Assembly: GCF_050433385.1 (NCBI RefSeq)
Contig: NZ_JBNPXI010000044.1
Location: 1 to 6,722 of the forward strand
Length of the DNA stretch: 6,722 nt
Direction of reading: 5' to 3'
Origin: Brassicibacter mesophilus
Lineage (GTDB): Bacteria; Bacillota; Clostridia; Tissierellales; Proteiniboraceae
Within the stretch, counting starts at the first letter, position 1. Every line of letters begins with the position of its first letter. The notes under the pieces are model-generated. The model was not told the DNA's origin. It searched no databases and saw only the letters and a list, made by a program, of their open reading frames with translations. The translations under genes and the position numbers were made by a program. Below are positions 1-6,515 of this stretch, piece after piece.

Positions 1-37
1 CTCCTATCTTAATTTCTTTGTCGTTATTAATGATAGG
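1..37 (-). promoter_or_regulatory. Ribosome binding site of an off-window gene, inside a hairpin
   Basis: Read on the minus strand, the last bases of the window are AAGATAGGAG, a good ribosome binding site with no start codon left inside the window. A minus-strand gene therefore probably begins just past position 1. The AGG of this site (plus 3-5) lies in a dyad: CCTATC at 3-8 pairs with GATAGG at 32-37, and TTAAT at 9-13 pairs with ATTAA at 26-30, giving an 11-bp stem with one unpaired base (31) and a 12-base loop. Folding would partly hide the site. In Bce-type modules the gene after the kinase is usually the ABC transporter ATPase; that identity is inferred from order only. The hairpin is AT-rich and could be chance. 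Confidence 0.45.
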
Positions 38-39
38 TT

Positions 40-50
40 AACATAATGTT
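40..50. promoter_or_regulatory. Palindrome between kinase gene and off-window gene, possible operator
   Basis: AACATAATGTT is a perfect 11-base palindrome lying 24 bases beyond the kinase stop codon, just upstream of the ribosome binding site of the next gene. In its flanks it reads TAACA-N3-TGTTT, which resembles the TNACA-N4-TGTAA inverted repeat I recall for BceR-type regulators, but the spacer is one base short and the right half is imperfect. Bce modules commonly have a regulator-dependent promoter at this place, upstream of the transporter genes. A weak -10-like TATCAT (minus strand, plus 30-35) lies downstream and no -35 is visible, as expected for an activated promoter. This is a suggestion, not an identified site. 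Confidence 0.3.
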
Positions 51-74
51 TTGGGGTTTTTCTATTTGTAAATT

Positions 75-1154
75 TTAACTAGCACAACGGGTTAAGTTAT
101 AAATACTTCTCCCATCAAAAAAGGTTATAATCACCTTTGTACCCTTCTCTTCGGTAGATTCCAGCCTTATACTATGCCCTAGTTTGTCACATATATCTTT
201 AGAAAGATAAAGACCCATTCCTGTTGACTCAAGATATTTTCTCCCATTTTGTCCAGTAAAGAAGGGATTAAATACTCTGTCAATATCTTCACTAGATACT
301 CCAACACCGTTATCCTCTATAGAAAGTATAGCTTTACTGGCTTCTCTGTATAGACTAATCTTCACAGATTTATTTTCTATATTATTAACCTTAGTGTATT
401 TTATGCTATTAGATATTATCTGGCTTATTATAAACTTTATCCACTTCTTATCGCTTTTAACTATTGTGTTTTCTTCTGAATCTATTTTAGGATAAATAGA
501 ATTTACAATAAAAGCATTCTTATTTTCATTTATAACTGCTCTTACTATTTCTAGTACATCTACTTCTTCCACCTTAAAGTCTAACTCAAAGTCATTTACT
601 CGTAGCGTGTAAAGTGCCATTTCAAGTCCATGTGATAGCTTTTCAATTTCTTCCTCTATGCTTTGATAGCTCTTTCTAGTTTGTATATCTATGTCTTTAT
701 CCTTTTCATTTTCTAGCATAAGCTTTATTACAGATACAGGAGTCTTCATCTGATGAATCCATCTGCTTTTAAAATCCATTTGAGTCTTGTAGTTTTTTCT
801 GTATTTTTCTAGTGTGTTTTGATAAAACATGTAGTTTCTAGATAGTAGGTACTTAAATATATCGTACTCCCTGCTTATGTTATCAGGAATATTAAAAATA
901 TAAGCAGAGCTATCCTCTTTATCTAGACCTTCATTAACAGCCTTATATATGTTTCTTTTTTTCAAGTAATCTATTGCCATAAAAGCAATTAATAGTACGG
1001 TAGATAGTAAAAAGGCATATACTATATTTTCAAATACAAGCTCTTCCTCTCTGATAATTAAGTCTAGCATCATTATTATAATAACCAGACAAATACTAAT
1101 ATAATAAAAAACAATATATAATAATCTATCTAATAAATAATCCTTTAACCTCAT
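75..1154 (-). CDS. Bce-type intramembrane-sensing sensor histidine kinase
   Basis: Membrane histidine kinase that autophosphorylates and passes phosphate to the response regulator encoded just upstream. It is 359 residues from the ATG at 1152-1154. That start has AGGTGA 6 bases upstream; an in-frame TTG at 1170-1172 would add six residues but lacks a ribosome binding site and overlaps the regulator gene. Two membrane segments (about 11-34 and 43-62) are separated by only about eight residues, so there is no extracellular sensor domain, typical of BceS-like kinases that sense through an ABC transporter. The H box is WIHQMKTPV with His134. The N box is around Asn249 (NSIKYT), the G1 box is DNGVG at 281-285 and the G2 box is TGMGL at 311-315. 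All catalytic boxes are intact. The closest known role is response to cell-wall-active peptides such as bacitracin; the actual signal cannot be read from sequence. Confidence 0.93.
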   Translation of the reverse strand: MRLKDYLLDRLLYIVFYYISICLVIIIMMLDLIIREEELVFENIVYAFLLSTVLLIAFMAIDYLKKRNIYKAVNEGLDKEDSSAYIFNIPDNISREYDIFKYLLSRNYMFYQNTLEKYRKNYKTQMDFKSRWIHQMKTPVSVIKLMLENEKDKDIDIQTRKSYQSIEEEIEKLSHGLEMALYTLRVNDFELDFKVEEVDVLEIVRAVINENKNAFIVNSIYPKIDSEENTIVKSDKKWIKFIISQIISNSIKYTKVNNIENKSVKISLYREASKAILSIEDNGVGVSSEDIDRVFNPFFTGQNGRKYLESTGMGLYLSKDICDKLGHSIRLESTEEKGTKVIITFFDGRSIYNLTRCAS

Positions 1155-1162
1155 ATAATCAC

Positions 1163-1855
1163 CTAACTCCAAGTTTTAACCATAGAGTATCCTTGACCTC
1201 TTTTGGTCTCTATTGCATCATATATACCTATGTCTTCTAGTCTTTTTCTAAGCCTGCCGATATTTACTGATAACGTATTGTCATCAACAAAATCCATATC
1301 ATCCCAAAGCTCTTCTAATAGCTTTTCTCTTGGAACTATATCATTTAGGTTTGTAATAAGAATATAGAGCAGTGAAAACTCCTTTTTACTCAGCTCTACT
1401 TTATTATTATTCCATTCCACTATATTTTGATTTACATACAGGTATACTCCATCTGCATCAAATACATCCTTGGTCTTATTTTCTGCATATTCTCCATAGG
1501 TTCTTCTCATTACCCCTTTAATTTTTGCTAGTAAAACGTCAAACGAAAATGGTTTAGTAATATAATCGTCGCCCCCATTCTCTATAGCCATAACCTGATC
1601 CATATCTGAAAATCTTGCAGATATAAATATGATCGGCACTTTTGATATTGTTCTTATTTCTCTACACCAAAAGAATCCATCATAATTTGGCAGATTTATG
1701 TCTAGCAAAACCAAATGAGGATCTTCTGTTAGAAAAATACTCTTTATATCAGAATAATCACTGATTATGGAAACAGTATAATTATATCTTTCTAGTTTAT
1801 CTTTTACTAAACGTTGTATTTTTTCATCATCCTCTATAACTAATACCTTATACAT
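1163..1855 (-). CDS. OmpR/BceR-type response regulator
   Basis: Cytoplasmic DNA-binding response regulator of 230 residues, the usual OmpR-family length. The receiver domain (about 1-115) has the acidic pair Asp9-Asp10, the phosphoacceptor Asp52 in LLDINLP, Ser79 at the conserved Ser/Thr position and Lys101 in the KPF motif. A C-terminal winged helix (about 130-228) contains the typical LSKKEFSLL segment, the SVNIGRLRKRLE recognition helix region and the KRGQGY wing. The ATG at 1853-1855 follows GGAG at 6-base spacing. The stop is 8 bases before the kinase start, and the kinase ribosome binding site overlaps the end of this gene, so the two are translationally close and surely one transcript. 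By analogy with BceR it should activate a transporter operon, probably the gene beginning beyond position 1. Confidence 0.95.
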   Translation of the reverse strand: MYKVLVIEDDEKIQRLVKDKLERYNYTVSIISDYSDIKSIFLTEDPHLVLLDINLPNYDGFFWCREIRTISKVPIIFISARFSDMDQVMAIENGGDDYITKPFSFDVLLAKIKGVMRRTYGEYAENKTKDVFDADGVYLYVNQNIVEWNNNKVELSKKEFSLLYILITNLNDIVPREKLLEELWDDMDFVDDNTLSVNIGRLRKRLEDIGIYDAIETKRGQGYSMVKTWS

Positions 1856-1912
1856 GCTCTTCTCCTCTATATTTATAGTTAATTTTCAAATCTCTTTGTT
1901 AAATGCCTATAT

Positions 1913-1944
1913 ATCATTATATAATATTAATGATTAGAAAATAA
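1913..1944 (-). promoter_or_regulatory. Possible promoter and dyad upstream of the response regulator
   Basis: On the minus strand a perfect TATAAT (plus 1916-1921) lies 17 bases from a poor -35 match, TTATTT (plus 1939-1944), giving a predicted leader of about 55 bases before the regulator gene. The -10 overlaps one arm of an inverted repeat: ATCATTA at 1913-1919 and TAATGAT at 1928-1934, seven bases each with an 8-base spacer. The arrangement would suit autoregulation or an activated promoter, but the region is very AT-rich and such matches arise by chance. Confidence 0.35.
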
Positions 1945-1960
1945 ACCCATATTTTTTGTA

Positions 1961-1998
1961 TTAAAAAGCCGATTGCTACTTATTCGTAACAACCGGCT
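1961..1998 (-). terminator. Intrinsic terminator of the DUF1846 gene
   Basis: A 13-bp stem (1967-1979 with 1986-1998) encloses a 6-base loop. Read as minus-strand RNA all 13 positions pair, two of them as G-U wobbles; on the plus strand these two would be A-C mismatches, so the element works in the minus direction. After the stem the minus strand runs into five T's. It lies about 50 bases past the stop at 2046 and separates the DUF1846 transcript from the two-component operon downstream. Confidence 0.85.
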
Positions 1999-2045
1999 AG
2001 TATTTAAATCAGAAAATTATTCCTCAACTCATGCAGTAGTTTTAT

Positions 2046-3554
2046 CTAGTTATTATAATAGAGACTGTCTGTAGGGTATTCAGAATCACTAGTTACATCT
2101 ATGCCAAGCTTTATAAAAGTTTGCTCATCTCCTATACTTAATATTGTAGTAGAATGTGCTTGACACCCTTTCAGCATCGATAGTTTTTCCATTGCTACTT
2201 GTGCTGTAGGATTTGTGGCAGCGCATATACTAAGTGCAATCAATATTTCTTCACAGTCTAAAGCTGTTGTTTTGCTGCCAAGTGTCTTTTGCTTTAGATT
2301 AATAATCGGCTCAAGAATAACTGGAGAAATAAGATGAATTCCATCAGATATATTAGCATAGTGTTTAACAGCATTTAAAACTGCAGCAGCAGTTGCATGC
2401 ATTACATCTGAGCTCTTACCAGTCAATATAGTGCCATCATTAAGTTCTATAGCTACAATAGGACATACTTCATTCTTATCAGACATTTCTCTTAATTTAG
2501 CAGAGTATTCTCTTGCAGGAAGAACAACCTTTCTATCTTCCTCTTTAAGATCTAACTCTTCCATGATAAGCTTGGCTCTTTGGAAGGTTTCTTTATCAAC
2601 ATAACCTTTTTTATACTCACACCCTGTTTTAAAATATCTTCTGATTATTTCTTGCTTAGATGCTTGTTTGATAACATCATCATCAATTATTCCAAATCCC
2701 ACTCTGTTAACGCCCATATCTGTCGGAGATTTATAAATAGATTCTTCACCTGTTATTTTTTCTATAATTCTCTTAAGCACAGGAAATGTCTCAATATCAC
2801 GATTATAGTTTACAGCTATCTCATTATAAGCATCAAAATGGAATGAGTCAATCATATTAACATCTTTTAAATCTACTGTTGCCGATTCATACGCTATATT
2901 TAACGGATGCTTTAAAGGAACATTCCATACTGGGAAGGTTTCAAACTTTGAATAGCCTGCTACGTTTCCACGTTTGTATTCATGATAAAGCTGACTAAGA
3001 CAGGTTGCTAGTTTACCGCTTCCTGGTCCTGGAGCTGTAACGACTACAATAGGCTTTGAGGTTTCAATATACGGGTTTTTACCATATCCTTCGTCACTTA
3101 CAATTGTATCTACGTCTATAGGATATCCTTTTGTCGCTTTGTGTTTATATACTTTAATTCCTCTACGTTCAAGCTTGTTTATAAATACGGTTGTTGCTGG
3201 TTGTCCGTCATACCTAGTTATTACAACGCTGTTTACGTCAAGCTCATATGCTCTTAAATCATCAATAAGTCTTAGAACATCCATATCGTATGTTATGCCG
3301 AAATCCCCTCTTATCTTGTTTCTCTCAATATCACCTGCGTACACGCAGATAACAACCTCGACTTTTTCTTTTAGTTTGTGAAGTAGCTTGATTTTTGCAT
3401 TTTCATCAAATCCAGGCAGAACTCTTTTTGCATGAAGATCAAATAATAACTTCCCACCAAATTCAAGATACAGCTTGTCATAATTATTTACTCTTTCCAG
3501 AATATACTTTGACTGCTCTTCTAAGTATTTCTTGTGATCAAATCCTATTTTCAT
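2046..3554 (-). CDS. DUF1846 (UPF0371) family protein, function unknown
   Basis: Soluble protein of 502 residues, recognised as a full-length member of the DUF1846/UPF0371 family found in many Firmicutes and some Actinobacteria; I know of no established biochemical role. The start is the ATG at 3552-3554 (MKIGFDHKKYL), preceded by GAGGTG at 6-base spacing. A GTG three codons upstream would lie inside that ribosome binding site, so it is rejected. Visible landmarks are a family-typical N-terminus (FDHKKYLEEQSKYILERV), an RYDGQPAT segment at 114-121, and a glycine-rich loop APGPGSGKLA at about 174-183 that resembles a nucleotide-binding P-loop but lacks the Ser/Thr after Lys and a strict Walker A spacing. 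No signal peptide or membrane segment is seen. It stands alone: its own promoter region lies upstream and a terminator follows. It is divergent from glnS, with no evident functional link. Confidence 0.9.
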   Translation of the reverse strand: MKIGFDHKKYLEEQSKYILERVNNYDKLYLEFGGKLLFDLHAKRVLPGFDENAKIKLLHKLKEKVEVVICVYAGDIERNKIRGDFGITYDMDVLRLIDDLRAYELDVNSVVITRYDGQPATTVFINKLERRGIKVYKHKATKGYPIDVDTIVSDEGYGKNPYIETSKPIVVVTAPGPGSGKLATCLSQLYHEYKRGNVAGYSKFETFPVWNVPLKHPLNIAYESATVDLKDVNMIDSFHFDAYNEIAVNYNRDIETFPVLKRIIEKITGEESIYKSPTDMGVNRVGFGIIDDDVIKQASKQEIIRRYFKTGCEYKKGYVDKETFQRAKLIMEELDLKEEDRKVVLPAREYSAKLREMSDKNEVCPIVAIELNDGTILTGKSSDVMHATAAAVLNAVKHYANISDGIHLISPVILEPIINLKQKTLGSKTTALDCEEILIALSICAATNPTAQVAMEKLSMLKGCQAHSTTILSIGDEQTFIKLGIDVTSDSEYPTDSLYYNN

Positions 3555-3656
3555 TTTTAACACCTCACTTTTTTTAAATCATCCTCGCCTATTTTATTAT
3601 TACTTAATTAAACAATGATAATAATAAAACTTTATATTACAAACTTTTATTATTAC

Positions 3657-3694
3657 ATAACTTTGTTATAAAGTAAATATTAAAAAAATGGTAA
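3657..3694 (-). promoter_or_regulatory. Possible promoter of the DUF1846 gene with overlapping palindromes
   Basis: The best minus-strand candidate is TTACCA (plus 3689-3694), an 18-base spacer and TATAAC (plus 3665-3670), with a predicted leader of about 100 bases. Two interlocked perfect dyads cover the -10: ATAAC-TTT-GTTAT at 3657-3669 and ACTTT-GTTAT-AAAGT at 3660-3674. A repressor bound here would block the promoter, but the sequence is so AT-rich that several other promoter-like pairs exist and no regulator can be named. Confidence 0.33.
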
Positions 3695-3784
3695 AAAACG
3701 CCAATAAAATTCTCGCTAATATTTCCGACACATCCTACACTAAGGTATAAATTTATTGACTATATAGATATAACTAATGTAACA

Positions 3785-3813
3785 TTGACACATCACTAGC
3801 TATAGTATATAAT
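3785..3813 (+). promoter_or_regulatory. Consensus sigma-A promoter of the T-box/glnS transcript
   Basis: TTGACA at 3785-3790 and TATAAT at 3808-3813 are separated by exactly 17 bases, a perfect match to the housekeeping consensus. Transcription should start at about 3819-3821, some 20 bases before stem I of the T-box. A strong constitutive promoter is what a leader-controlled gene needs, since control is exerted by attenuation. A degenerate relative lies 60 bases upstream: GACACATC occurs at 3727-3734 and again at 3787-3794, the upstream copy followed by TATAAA at 3746-3751. Confidence 0.92.
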
Positions 3814-3840
3814 ATGCTAAATTAATCCATACTAATTTAA

Positions 3841-4129
3841 AAGCAATGATGAGAAGAGTAGATAATTTATTTCTTTCACAGAGAACCCTTGACGGTGAAA
3901 ATGGGTAAAGAAAATTTTATTGAAACAAGCCTCTGAGCTTCATATCGATCCTTTTTTAAAAGGGGAGACTATGACAGGAGTTCCTGTTACAGAGCTAGGG
4001 TATAAGTAGCATAAATGCTACCGTACTCGATAAGGTTAGCATGGTAACATGTTAACGAACTGGGGTGGCACCACGAAGATAAAACTCTCGTCCCCAAGAC
4101 TAATAAGTCTTGGAGGTGAGAGTTTTTTT
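3841..4129 (+). promoter_or_regulatory. T-box riboswitch controlling glnS
   Basis: The leader has the full T-box layout. Stem I is closed by AAGC (3841-3844) with GCTT (3937-3940) and carries the AGTA element at 3857-3860, an apical stem ACCC/GGGT and a GGTGAAA distal motif near 3895. The likely specifier codon is CAA (Gln) at 3926-3928, followed by a purine. Hairpins follow at 3974-3987, 4006-4021 (7-bp stem) and 4035-4056 (9-bp stem III, one wobble). The T-box itself (GGGGTGGCACCACGA) spans 4062-4076. In the antiterminator GGGG 4062-4065 pairs with CCCC 4092-4095 and ACGA 4073-4076 with TCGT 4088-4091, leaving TGGCACC as the bulge. The variable base is C, matching a G73 discriminator, as in bacterial tRNA-Gln. 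Uncharged tRNA would stabilise the antiterminator and permit expression of glnS and the gene after it. Confidence 0.95.
4081..4129 (+). terminator. Rho-independent terminator of the T-box leader
   Basis: A 21-position stem (4081-4101 with 4106-4126) with two wobbles and one C-A mismatch closes on an AATA loop and runs into seven T's at 4123-4129. Its left arm includes the CCCC and TCGT used by the antiterminator, so the two structures exclude each other. It is the default off state when tRNA is charged. Confidence 0.95.
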
Positions 4130-4180
4130 ATTGTTGAAGTTTCATTATTATTATAATTTTAATAAAAAGGAGGATATGGA

Positions 4181-5872
4181 ATGTGTCACCCATTAGAAAA
4201 AAATAATAATACTATTGTTACAAACTTTATGCATAAAATCGTTGAAGAGGATATTAATAATAACACCTTTAACAGAGATATATGTACTCGTTTCCCACCT
4301 GAACCGAATGGTCATCTTCACATTGGTAATGCATTTGCTATCAATGTTAGCTATAGTATTGCATCTAAATATAATGGAAACTTCAATTTGCGTTTTGATG
4401 ATACTAACCCATTAAAGGAGGATATGGAGTACGTAAACTCTATAATCGAAGATATGAAGTGGCTTGGTTTTGACCCAAAGAATAGAATCTATTATGGTTC
4501 TGATTATTCAGATAAAATATATGAATTTGCTGTAAAACTAATTGAAAAAGGAAAAGCCTACGTATGCGATTTGAGTCCTGAAGAAATAAAAGAATATAGA
4601 GGTACACTAACTACATCTGGTAAAAATAGTCCTTATAGAAATAGAACTGTTGAAGAAAATCTTACTCTATTTGAAAAGATGAAAAATGGTGAACTCCCTG
4701 TTGCTTCAAAGGTTTTACGAGCAAAAATTGACATGTCATCGCCAAATATTAACCTTAGAGACCCTGTAATATATAGAATACAATTTGCTCGTCACTATAG
4801 AACTGAAGACAAGTGGTGCATCTATCCCATGTACGATTTTGCTCATCCACTACAAGATGCCATAGAAGGAATTACCCATTCGCTTTGTTCAATAGAATTT
4901 AAAAACCATAGACCTCTATATGAATGGTTCTTAAATGAATTAGACATAAAAGAGCCTCCGAAGCAAAGAGAATTTGGCAGACTAAACTTAACTGGTGTAA
5001 TAACTAGTAAGAGATATTTAAGAGAACTAGTATTTGGTGGTTATGTAGACGGATGGGATGACCCAAGACTACCTACTATAAAGGGATTGCGCCGCAGAGG
5101 AATTACTACTAATAGTATAAAGGACTTTCTAACAGAAATAGGCGTACCAAAAAGTGAAAGTACTGCCGATATATCTATACTGGAACATAGTCTGCGTAAA
5201 GATTTAAAATCTAAGGTGAAATGTGTCATGGGAGTTTTAAATCCTTTAAAAGTTACTATTATTAACTATCCTGAAAATGAAACAGAATATTTAGAAATTG
5301 TAAATAATGCTGAAAATGAATCTCTCGGAACTAGGTTAATACCTTTCTCTAGAACCTTGTATATTGAGAAAGATGATTTTATGGAAAACCCAATTAAAGG
5401 TTTTCATAGACTATCCCCTGGCAAAGAAGTACGTTTAAAAGGTGCATACTTCATTAAATGCGAAAATGTTATAAAGGATAAATCTACAGGTGAAATAATA
5501 GAGCTAATATGCACCTATGATCCTGAGACTAAAAGTGGCTCTGGTTTTACTGGCAGAAAGGTCAAAGGTACTATTCATTGGGTATCGGCAAATCATGGAA
5601 TTAAAGCAGATGTATGTCTTTATGACAAGTTAATATTAAATGAAGAGTTATTAAAAGACAAAACCTTATCTTGGGAAGAAAAAATAAATCCAAATTCATT
5701 AGTGAAGCTTCAAAATTGTATCTTAGAGCCTTCTTTAAAGAATGTACCTAAAGAAAGTAAATATCAGTTTATACGACATGGGTATTTCTGTGTAGATTCA
5801 AAACATACTACTGATAAAAAGCTAATATTTAACAGAACAGTATCGTTAAAGGATTCTTGGAGTAAGAAATAG
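4181..5872 (+). CDS. glnS: Glutaminyl-tRNA synthetase (GlnRS)
   Basis: Class Ib aminoacyl-tRNA synthetase that should charge tRNA-Gln with glutamine in the cytoplasm. At 563 residues it is full length. The ATG at 4181 follows AAGGAGG (4167-4173) at 7-base spacing. The catalytic domain opens with RFPPEPNG at 37-44. Arg37, Asp73 (RFDDTNP) and Tyr218 (YPMYDF) fall where the glutamine-binding residues of the E. coli enzyme lie. GWDDPR at 291-296, LRRRG at 303-307 and the C-terminal beta-barrel anticodon-binding segments (GKEVRLKGAY, TYDPETKSGSG, GRKVKGTIHWVSA, FNRTVSLKDSW) are GlnRS-specific and exclude GluRS. Odd: HIGH is HIGN (47-50) and the MSKRK loop is TSKRY (275-279), although the loop lysine (277) remains. 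Expression is controlled by the T-box leader and the gene is probably cotranscribed with the DUF188 gene. Many Firmicutes lack GlnRS and use GatCAB, so a GatCAB route may also exist in this host. Confidence 0.96.
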   Translation: MCHPLEKNNNTIVTNFMHKIVEEDINNNTFNRDICTRFPPEPNGHLHIGNAFAINVSYSIASKYNGNFNLRFDDTNPLKEDMEYVNSIIEDMKWLGFDPKNRIYYGSDYSDKIYEFAVKLIEKGKAYVCDLSPEEIKEYRGTLTTSGKNSPYRNRTVEENLTLFEKMKNGELPVASKVLRAKIDMSSPNINLRDPVIYRIQFARHYRTEDKWCIYPMYDFAHPLQDAIEGITHSLCSIEFKNHRPLYEWFLNELDIKEPPKQREFGRLNLTGVITSKRYLRELVFGGYVDGWDDPRLPTIKGLRRRGITTNSIKDFLTEIGVPKSESTADISILEHSLRKDLKSKVKCVMGVLNPLKVTIINYPENETEYLEIVNNAENESLGTRLIPFSRTLYIEKDDFMENPIKGFHRLSPGKEVRLKGAYFIKCENVIKDKSTGEIIELICTYDPETKSGSGFTGRKVKGTIHWVSANHGIKADVCLYDKLILNEELLKDKTLSWEEKINPNSLVKLQNCILEPSLKNVPKESKYQFIRHGYFCVDSKHTTDKKLIFNRTVSLKDSWSKK

Positions 5873-5904
5873 CTTTTATGATATAATTACCTAGGGTGAT
5901 AATT

Positions 5905-6354
5905 TTGAAAATACTTGTAGATGCTGATGGCTGTCCTGTTGTAAATTTAACTATACAGATAGCTAAAGAAAATAAAATTGATGTTACAATAGTAAAAAAC
6001 TATGCTCATGAGCTCTATGATGATTATGCTACAATAGTAACAGTTGATATCTCTGCTGATAGTGCAGATTATTATATAGTAAATCATACTGAAAAAGATG
6101 ATATAGTAGTGACTCAAGATTATGGCCTTGCAGCAATGGTTTTAGCAAAAGGCGGCATATGTATAAACCAAAATGGGTTTATTATCTCTAAAAATAACAT
6201 TGATGAATTGTTAAGTCGTAGGCATATAAATAAAGAATTGCGTAGAAAACATAAAATTTATTCTAAGTTTAAAAAAAGAGACTCTAAAGCAGATATTCAA
6301 TTTGAAAGCTCCCTAAAAGCTTTAATCAAATCACTACTAACACTACTAAAATAA
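5905..6354 (+). CDS. YaiI/YqxD family protein (DUF188, UPF0178)
   Basis: Small soluble protein of 149 residues, the usual size for this family. The TTG at 5905-5907 is chosen because it gives the family N-terminus MKILVDADGCPV and has AGGGTG 6 bases upstream; a GTG at 5896 lies within that ribosome binding site. The DADGCP motif (Asp6, Asp8, Cys10, Pro11), the SADSAD segment at 50-55 and VVTQD ending in Asp72 are the conserved acidic positions of the fold, which is related to PIN-type nucleases. A nuclease role is predicted for the family but I know of no proven substrate. The C-terminus (about 105-149) is lysine/arginine-rich. The gene starts 32 bases after glnS with no terminator between, so it is likely read through from the T-box-controlled promoter. 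The link to tRNA charging is positional only. Confidence 0.88.
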   Translation: MKILVDADGCPVVNLTIQIAKENKIDVTIVKNYAHELYDDYATIVTVDISADSADYYIVNHTEKDDIVVTQDYGLAAMVLAKGGICINQNGFIISKNNIDELLSRRHINKELRRKHKIYSKFKKRDSKADIQFESSLKALIKSLLTLLK

Positions 6355-6446
6355 GATATTAATTTTAAAATAATTTTTAAGTTTTAAAAAAACTAACAAG
6401 ATAAAATACTATAAATAGTTCTTTAGTTCTAATTATTTAAAATAGA

Positions 6447-6475
6447 TTGAATATATCTCACGCATTAAATATAAT
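6447..6475 (+). promoter_or_regulatory. Candidate sigma-A promoter in the non-coding tail
   Basis: TTGAAT at 6447-6452 and TATAAT at 6470-6475 have the ideal 17-base spacing; the -10 is perfect and the -35 matches four of six positions. Transcription would start near 6482. No gene follows within the window, so it would drive the hairpin region downstream or an off-window gene. Confidence 0.5.
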
Positions 6476-6515
6476 ATCCTCTGTGACCTTTAATTGCACA
6501 ATTTTTACACATAGT

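Noticed and set aside
2580..2846. Plus-strand reading frame of 88 codons opposite the DUF1846 gene
   Set aside because: Antisense shadow of a well-supported gene; no ribosome binding site, composition unlike a real protein and no recognisable family.
3139..3577. Two further plus-strand frames (80 and 60 codons) opposite the 5' part of the DUF1846 gene
   Set aside because: Also antisense shadows; the DUF1846 frame has a family match, a ribosome binding site and a terminator.
3605..3635. Fur- or PerR-like box in the AT-rich region upstream of the DUF1846 gene
   Set aside because: Only fragments resembling GATAATGAT or TTATAAT are present, with no complete palindrome of the right spacing.
4215..4415. 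Plus-strand frame of 66 codons overlapping glnS in another frame
   Set aside because: Overlaps the GlnRS catalytic domain coding sequence and has no ribosome binding site.
5041..5229. Minus-strand frame of 62 codons inside glnS
   Set aside because: Antisense of the conserved GWDDPR to LRRRG region; no independent support.
5857..5887. Possible promoter between glnS and the DUF188 gene (TTGGAG, 19-base spacer, TATAAT)
   Set aside because: Poor -35, long spacer, and the start point would fall on the ribosome binding site of the DUF188 gene.
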